NCBI GenBank assembly: GCA_014904985.1
Contig: MU129405.1
Location: 1 to 10,753, forward strand
Direction of reading: 5' to 3'
Length of the DNA stretch: 10,753 nt
From: Hydnum rufescens UP504
Lineage: Eukaryota; Basidiomycota; Agaricomycetes; Cantharellales; Hydnaceae
Under the pieces are notes generated by a model. It searched no databases and was not told where the DNA came from. It was given only the letters and a program-made list of their open reading frames with translations. The translations under genes and the position numbers were made by a program. This document shows positions 7,010 through 10,753 of this stretch, one piece after another (position 1 is the first letter of the stretch; each line of letters starts with the position of its first letter).

Positions 7010-7345
7010 GCCCCAAAACACATCACAAGATCAGTGACATCATGCTCCAACCACTCCACAAGCTCAGCAAATTAGTGACATCATTCCCTTTATGAATCCT
7101 TTTGTTCTCTTTATGAATGACATCACTATGACTTCACTATGACATCACACTCTATGGATGACTCAGCTATGACCGCATTATGACATCATTTCTTTATTAC
7201 TCTTTTGTTCTACTCCACTATGACTCCCCCATGACATCACTATGATCTCATAGCTTTATTACTCTTTTGTTCTTGCTCCATGCACAGCCACCTTCAGATA
7301 GGTATATAAGCTAGCAGATTTTCTTGTTCCCCCCCATCTCCTCAC
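7010..7345 (+). promoter_or_regulatory. LTR-like U3/promoter region with CRE-like boxes and TATA box
   Basis: Six perfect TGACATCA boxes start at 7035, 7076, 7118, 7140, 7181 and 7232, and one TGACTTCA at 7129. They resemble the CREB/ATF site TGACGTCA. A stretch with TTTATTACTCTTTTG occurs twice, 62 bp apart (about 7193 and 7255). TATATAAG is at 7303-7310, followed by a pyrimidine-rich initiator-like run at 7321-7350. Repeated CRE-like boxes plus TATA are typical of basidiomycete LTRs. No second direct LTR copy is in the window, so this may be a solo or partial LTR, or a host promoter for the gene at 7941. Confidence 0.5.
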
Positions 7346-7701
7346 TCTGGAAATCAACCACTGTCAACTACTGTCTACCATTCTGCTTAATATCTAAAGA
7401 ACTGTCTATCTAAAGCCATCTGGAGCTAAGTCATCTTCAAGGTTGTTGAGACCAAGTTACTGGAAGCCATCTACGTGAAATACTGAAGCCAAGGATAGTT
7501 GCAGAACCTAAGGTTAGAGTTGCTGGACATCCAAGGAAAAAGTAAGCATAACGAAATACGAGTCAGGAAAGAAGATTGAAGCATACTAACCAAACTAACC
7601 AAGCACTGACCATTCTATAGCCCACAGATATCCGCATTTTGACTAGGAGGATGTAAACGAGGACACACAAATATCAGTAAACAAACAAACGCAACACGAA
7701 C
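7346..7701. other. Transcribed-leader-like spacer
   Basis: About 355 bases without a usable ORF. Short similar words recur (AACTGTC, AGCCATCT, ACCAAACTAACC) but no array. If the TATA box is used, this is 5' UTR or first intron of the downstream gene. Confidence 0.35.
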
Positions 7702-7820
7702 ACATATAAGCCTTTCCACAAGCATCCCAGACGTATAAGCCTTCCTATAAGCATCCTCCACATATAAGCCTTTCTATAAGCATTCCATACAACGTATAAG
7801 CCTTCCTATAAGCATCTACG
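7702..7820 (+). repeat. 29-bp tandem repeat, 4 units
   Basis: Units at 7702, 7731, 7760 and 7792 (29, 29, 32, 29 bp) share ACRTATAAGCC, TT(C/T)C and AAGCAT. The first variable base alternates: ACATATAAG, ACGTATAAG, ACATATAAG, ACGTATAAG, once more a CG/CA pair, with an apparent two-unit higher order. The last unit overlaps the start of the left inverted repeat. Confidence 0.8.
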
Positions 7821-8013
7821 ATATATCATTGACTATTGCTAGTCCATATCACATTCCATTCTCCAATAAACACATACATATCTTGCAGAGAGTGATCAAC
7901 CATCGAAGCGAACCAACCCATTTGAATAAACAGAAACACAGTCTCCTATCTACACACTGGCTGAACCAGATTTTGATTTGACAGTCATCGGAGCTCCTAA
8001 CCCTTCTTCTATA
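7793..8013 (+). repeat. Long inverted repeat, left arm
   Basis: It matches the reverse complement of 9975-10199 along its full length with small indels. Identity by eye is near 80% at the outer end and 52 of 54 bases at the inner end (7960-8013). The match ends at TTCTTCTATA, after which the two arms continue into unrelated sequence. The arm contains an intron acceptor-like CTTGCAG and the first visible exon of the gene at 7941. Confidence 0.88.
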
Positions 8014-8460
8014 GCGGAGGAACACGATCCTATTCAGACAGCGATCCATGAGGCCGGTATGCACTCCAATGACACATGTTGACTTGAATTCTTATAATCA
8101 CTTACAGGAACTGATTCTGCCCTTTGCTTTCACCTTCTACACAAATTCACAGATCTCAACAACCTCGGAGAATTGTGGGATCATTCTCTCTCTTGACTAC
8201 CCTACCCTTCCAACCTATGATCTATCATGCCTTTTGCCTTGAATAGCATACATGCAGATGTCACATGTGTCCATGCTCTGTCTACACCCTTTCCTGAAGG
8301 TTTGACACATGAGCTTGATTTAGATGGTGAAGATTGCATCAAACAATGTGAAATTCTAGCAGTCACCTCTGAGGTGCTCAGGAAAATAGATGACAACAAA
8401 GAATGCAGTCAACATGACATCTGCTCTGATGACTCTGTAAATACCTATGAATCCGAATAG
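7941..8460 (+). pseudogene. Unidentified small spliced gene (AEPDFDLTVIGAPNPSS), decayed
   Basis: I do not recognise the product. Exon 7941-8056 encodes SPIYTLAEPDFDLTVIGAP and AEEHDPIQTAIHEA. After the intron the frame reads TDSALCFHLLHKFTDLNNLG and ELWDHSLS, crosses TGA at 8194 and 8218, and goes on with MPFALNSIHADVTCVHALS and an acidic tail (DICSDDSVNTYESE), ending at TAG 8458-8460. Both TGAs would fit lost CGA codons. The 5' end must be an upstream exon, since no ATG precedes in frame and TAA lies at 7927. An inverted second copy of the first exon at 9975-10046 keeps 52 of 54 bases, which supports it being coding. A retroelement gag-like origin is possible but unproven. Confidence 0.5.
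8057..8107 (+). other. Predicted intron in the 7941-8460 gene
   Basis: Donor GTATGC, branch-like TTGACT, acceptor CTTACAG, 51 nt, phase 1. Without it the frame stops at a TGA around 8080; with it the frame runs on into the second exon. Confidence 0.65.
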
Positions 8461-8490
8461 AGTCTTGTGTTGTGTCTGGATTTGACAGAT

Positions 8491-8496
8491 AATAAA
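8491..8496 (+). terminator. Poly(A) signal AATAAA
   Basis: AATAAA lies 31 bases after the TAG that ends the 7941-8460 gene, a normal position for a 3' end signal. The base composition downstream gives no further cue. Confidence 0.45.
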
Positions 8497-8627
8497 ATCA
8501 ATGTCGCATTCCATTGTATTGGAACAAAGTTGGGTTTAGATAGCTCTCCAAGTTCGAGGTTGGATAGAATATGGCACTGACAAACTAGTGTTTCTGCGAC
8601 TCAGCTCAAACTCTGGAATTCTTGGTC

Positions 8628-8732
8628 TGGGGACACCCAAAGTTGGCCTTGGGACACCCAGGGTTAGGCTGTGGGACACCCAGGTTAGGGTGTGGGACAC
8701 CTGAATTAGGCCATGGGATCCTCAGATAGGGG
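8628..8732. repeat. ~22-bp tandem repeat, 5 units
   Basis: Units start at 8628, 8650, 8672, 8693 and 8714 (22, 22, 21, 21, 19 bp). The common core is TGGGACACCCAGGTTAGG. The last unit is decayed (TGGGATCCTCAGATAGG). TTAGGG appears once inside a unit, but this is not a telomeric array. Confidence 0.85.
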
Positions 8733-8805
8733 TTGGTCCGCCTAGTGTCTGTGACTTGAAGTCATGAAAATCTCTCTCATCTGTTGTAGTTGGTGACTCT
8801 GCAAC

Positions 8806-8890
8806 TTGACTTGATTCGACTTGACTTGACTTGGCTCAACTTGGCTTGACTTGACTTGACTCGACTCAACTTGACTTGACTCAACTTGAC
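8806..8890. repeat. 5-bp microsatellite, 17 units (ancestral TCGAC)
   Basis: Counted units: TTGAC 9, TCAAC 3, TCGAC 2, TTGGC 2, TTGAT 1. Fourteen of the 17 are TCGAC or its two one-step CpG products, TTGAC and TCAAC. Only A/G or C/T differences occur in the whole array. Confidence 0.9.
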
Positions 8891-9103
8891 TCAGTTGAGC
8901 ATCAGCATGTAAGTAAATAAAGTATGTACAGTTTAAGTGCTTATGGAAAAGGTGGGAGGGTGAAGGAAATACAATCAATCCATTGAGATTAAGTTTCCAT
9001 CAACTAATTAAGAAAACTAAAACTAGGCACATTTGGAAGGAGAAAATTCTTGAAAGGGCTGAAGCAAGGAATATTCAGAAGGCAGGTAGTGCTGCGGGTG
9101 ACA
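8891..9103. other. AT-rich spacer
   Basis: No ORF or repeat that I can support. On - it would be the 3' end of the reading frame that crosses the minisatellite (stop at 9023-9025). Confidence 0.4.
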
Positions 9104-10046
9104 GACTTCATGAGACTCACAATGAAGTGCACAAGCTTCACAACTTGTGATGAAGTTCACAAGGTTTGCGAGACTCGCGACAAGGTTCATGAGATTGAGA
9201 CTCATGGGGAAGTTCATGAGGTTGGTGAGAGTCACAATGAAGTTCATAAGGAGACTCATGACGAAATTCACGAGGAGGCTGGCGAGACTCACGACGAGCT
9301 TCACAAGGAGGTTCATGAGACTGATGAGGAGGTTCACAAGGCTCCAAAGAGGTTCACGAGAGTTGCAATGAACTTCACGAGGAGGTTTGCAAGACTCACA
9401 ACAAACTCCATGAGATTCATGGGACCCATGACAAAGTTTGCTAGGAGATTCATGAGACTTGTGAGGAGGAGGTTTGCAAGACTTGCGAGGAGGAGGTTCA
9501 TGAGACTCATGAGGAGGAGGTTCATGAGACTCGCAAGGAGGAGGTTCATGAGACTCGTGAGGAGGAAGTTTGCGAGACTTGCAAGGAGGAAGTTTGTGAG
9601 ACTCGTGAGGAGGAAGTTTGTGAGACTCATGAGGAGGAAGTTTGCAAGACTCACAAGGAGGAGGTTCACGAGACTTGCAAGGAGGAAGTTTGCAAGACTC
9701 ATGAGGAGGAGGTTTGCAAGACTCGCGAGGAGGAGGTTTGTGAGACTCATGAGGAGGAAGTTCGCAAGACTCACAAGGAGGAGGTTCATGAGACTCGTGG
9801 TGAGGAGGTTTCGGAGGTGGTTTGCGAAGAGGTTCGTGAGACTCATGACAAAATTTGCGACGTTCATGAGACTCATGATGAGAGGGTTCACGAGACTCAT
9901 TGCGTGAAGGTTTGTGAGTCCCACGGTGCAAAGGCTTGTGGGACTTGTAGCAAGATGCTTCTTGGGACTCACGGTATAGAAGAAGGGTTGGGAGCTCCGA
10001 TGACTGTCAAATCAAAATCTGGATCAGCCAGTATGTGGATGGGAGA
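9023..10046 (-). pseudogene. Inverted gene copy whose frame runs into the minisatellite
   Basis: On -, from an acceptor-like ATACAG before 10046, the frame encodes SPIHILADPDFDLTVIGAP and NPSSIP, the counterpart of the + strand exon at 7941-8013 (Glu to Asp plus silent or outer changes). It then meets TGA (9971-9969) and continues in the same frame as VPRSILLQVPQALHRGTH and into the minisatellite as an (R/H/C)-E-S-(R/H/C)-(E/K)-P-P-P octapeptide, ending at a stop at 9025-9023. The 3' part is unlike the other copy. Whether it was ever a protein, or a 5' fragment that merely abuts a repeat, cannot be settled here; below about 9450 the repeat changes phase. Confidence 0.4.
9104..9960. repeat. 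24-bp minisatellite, regular core 9464-9799
   Basis: Fourteen units of exactly 24 bp fill 9464-9799 (consensus AGGAGGARGTT-YRYR-AGACT-YRYR). Looser variants of the same words extend from about 9104 to 9960. The two YRYR sites carry nearly all variation; the only other variable base is the R of GGARGTT, plus the last unit's junction. Because 24 is a multiple of three and the unit holds no fixed stop, long ORFs arise in several frames on both strands: RRRFMRLM and EEVHETHE types on +, HESHEPPP and MSLMNLLL types on -. An open frame alone therefore says nothing about coding. Confidence 0.95.
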
Positions 10047-10199
10047 CTGTATTTCTGTTGTTATTCGTTGGGCTGGTTCGCTTCAATGGTTGATCACACT
10101 CTGTAAGACGTGTATGGTGTTCAGTGGAGAATAGGAAGGGATATGGACTAGCTGTAGTCAATGATATATCGTGTAGGATGCTTGTGCAGGGCGTTTACG
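9975..10199 (-). repeat. Long inverted repeat, right arm
   Basis: Reverse-complement counterpart of 7793-8013. It includes the exon start, an acceptor-like GTCTTACAG, the GATATATCATTGACTA word and one worn unit of the 29-bp repeat. Its outer flank (10200 on) does not resemble the promoter region outside the left arm. Confidence 0.88.
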
Positions 10200-10753
10200 A
10201 CGATGGAGGTCGGGTATGATGGCATGTGTACGGGGTGTCTAAGAGATGCGGTTGTGCGCACGATAGTCTGCTGGCTTGGAGACGGAATGATTTAGGCGAG
10301 ACGGTTCGGAGCGTTTGGGTCAACATGGTATAGTAATGTATAGAGCCAGCCGATCGGCGCAAAGTTTGGTACACGACTGCTCGGGTGGTGTACGAGAAAG
10401 GTTGGAGGCGCGTTTAGTCGAGGGTCATTTGGCTATTCGCCGCCTTGAGTCGCGCTACCGTGTGATGGGGGTTGCGGAAGAGAAGAAGAGGGTGCGGAGA
10501 GAACATGGTGCAGGGTTGGTGATGGGCGTGTGGGGCGACATTAAGCTGGTCAAGTAGTTCCGGCGTGGTCGCTTGGTATATATTCGTTGTCGCTGCGTGC
10601 TTCATACTCGCGTTGGACTCAAGTGCTGAGCTTCTGGTTGCGTTGTACGCGCGATCTAGTAGATCAGGTGTCGATAGGAGGCATAGCGCGTAGGAGTGGC
10701 TTTTGACCGAGTCGGGCGGTATACTGAGATTGTTGAGCACAGGCTGCGGGTGC
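10200..10753. other. CpG-rich flank with no clear gene
   Basis: CpG is visibly dense here (CGCG, CGCGC, TCGCGC words), unlike the rest of the window. Two opposing ORFs overlap: 10315-10557 on + and one on - from 10414 to the window edge. The latter has readable stretches such as ATTPELLDQLNVAPHAHH. High CpG content makes chance ORFs longer, and neither has a domain I know. If the - strand gene at 10046 is real, this would be its promoter or upstream exons. Confidence 0.35.

Noticed and set aside
7702..7820. CRISPR array
   Set aside because: Four adjoining 29-bp units with no spacers, in a eukaryotic context.
8628..8732. Telomeric repeat
   Set aside because: TTAGGG occurs only once inside a 22-bp unit; no hexamer array.
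9023..9972. Several long overlapping ORFs on both strands across the minisatellite (285, 302 and 212 codons)
   Set aside because: A 24-bp unit with no fixed stop keeps most frames open. Only the - frame continuous with the 10046 exon was kept, as a hypothesis.
10315..10557. + strand ORF of 80 codons, rich in Arg and Glu
   Set aside because: It overlaps an opposing ORF in CpG-rich DNA, where stops are rare by chance; no domain or splice support.
1..10753. TET/JBP gene or other cargo of the KDZ transposon
   Set aside because: No HxD...H dioxygenase motif in a plausible context in the frames read; the unidentified remnants do not resemble it.

Overview
The window looks like nuclear DNA of a filamentous basidiomycete, probably an agaricomycete. 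The evidence is a KDZ (Kyakuja-Dileera-Zisupton) family transposase of the mushroom type, about nine short GT-AG introns of 48-80 nt with fungal-type donors (GTATGT, GTAAGT, GTGAGT), and a landscape made almost entirely of decayed mobile-element and repeat sequence. Nothing in it looks like an intact housekeeping gene.

Layout. 68-670: remains of an unidentified spliced gene on +. 947-6411: one large decayed KDZ transposase gene on +. Its N-terminal exons (to about 2345) and catalytic plus C-terminal exons (about 3697-6411) are split by an insertion of about 1.35 kb. Introns can be placed by matching the reading frame to the family's conserved blocks. 2958-3300 and 6454-6897: two arrays of one ~160-bp repeat in opposite orientation; the right array is headed by a tRNA-like pol III promoter (SINE-like) on -. 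7010-7345: an LTR-like or promoter region with six TGACATCA boxes and a TATA box. 7941-8460: a small decayed spliced gene on +. 8628-8890: two short tandem repeats. 9104-9960: a 24-bp minisatellite. 9975-10199: an inverted copy of 7793-8013, so the two copies of one 5' gene region face each other. 10200-10753: CpG-rich sequence with only weak ORFs.

The unifying theme is CpG decay. In the transposase all six stops in the recognised domains are TGA, as expected from CGA to TGA; further in-frame TGAs occur in the 5' part of the transposase and in three other gene remnants. The 14 regular minisatellite units vary at two four-base sites, and all 28 sites are one of the nine products expected from CGCG when each CpG becomes TG or CA. 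A 5-bp array shows the same for TCGAC. The putative first catalytic Asp of the transposase appears changed to Asn by the same kind of event. I infer long-term cytosine methylation and deamination of a silenced transposon nest. KDZ elements are the transposon class reported to have expanded together with TET/JBP (5-methylcytosine oxidase) genes in mushrooms; no TET/JBP gene is visible here.
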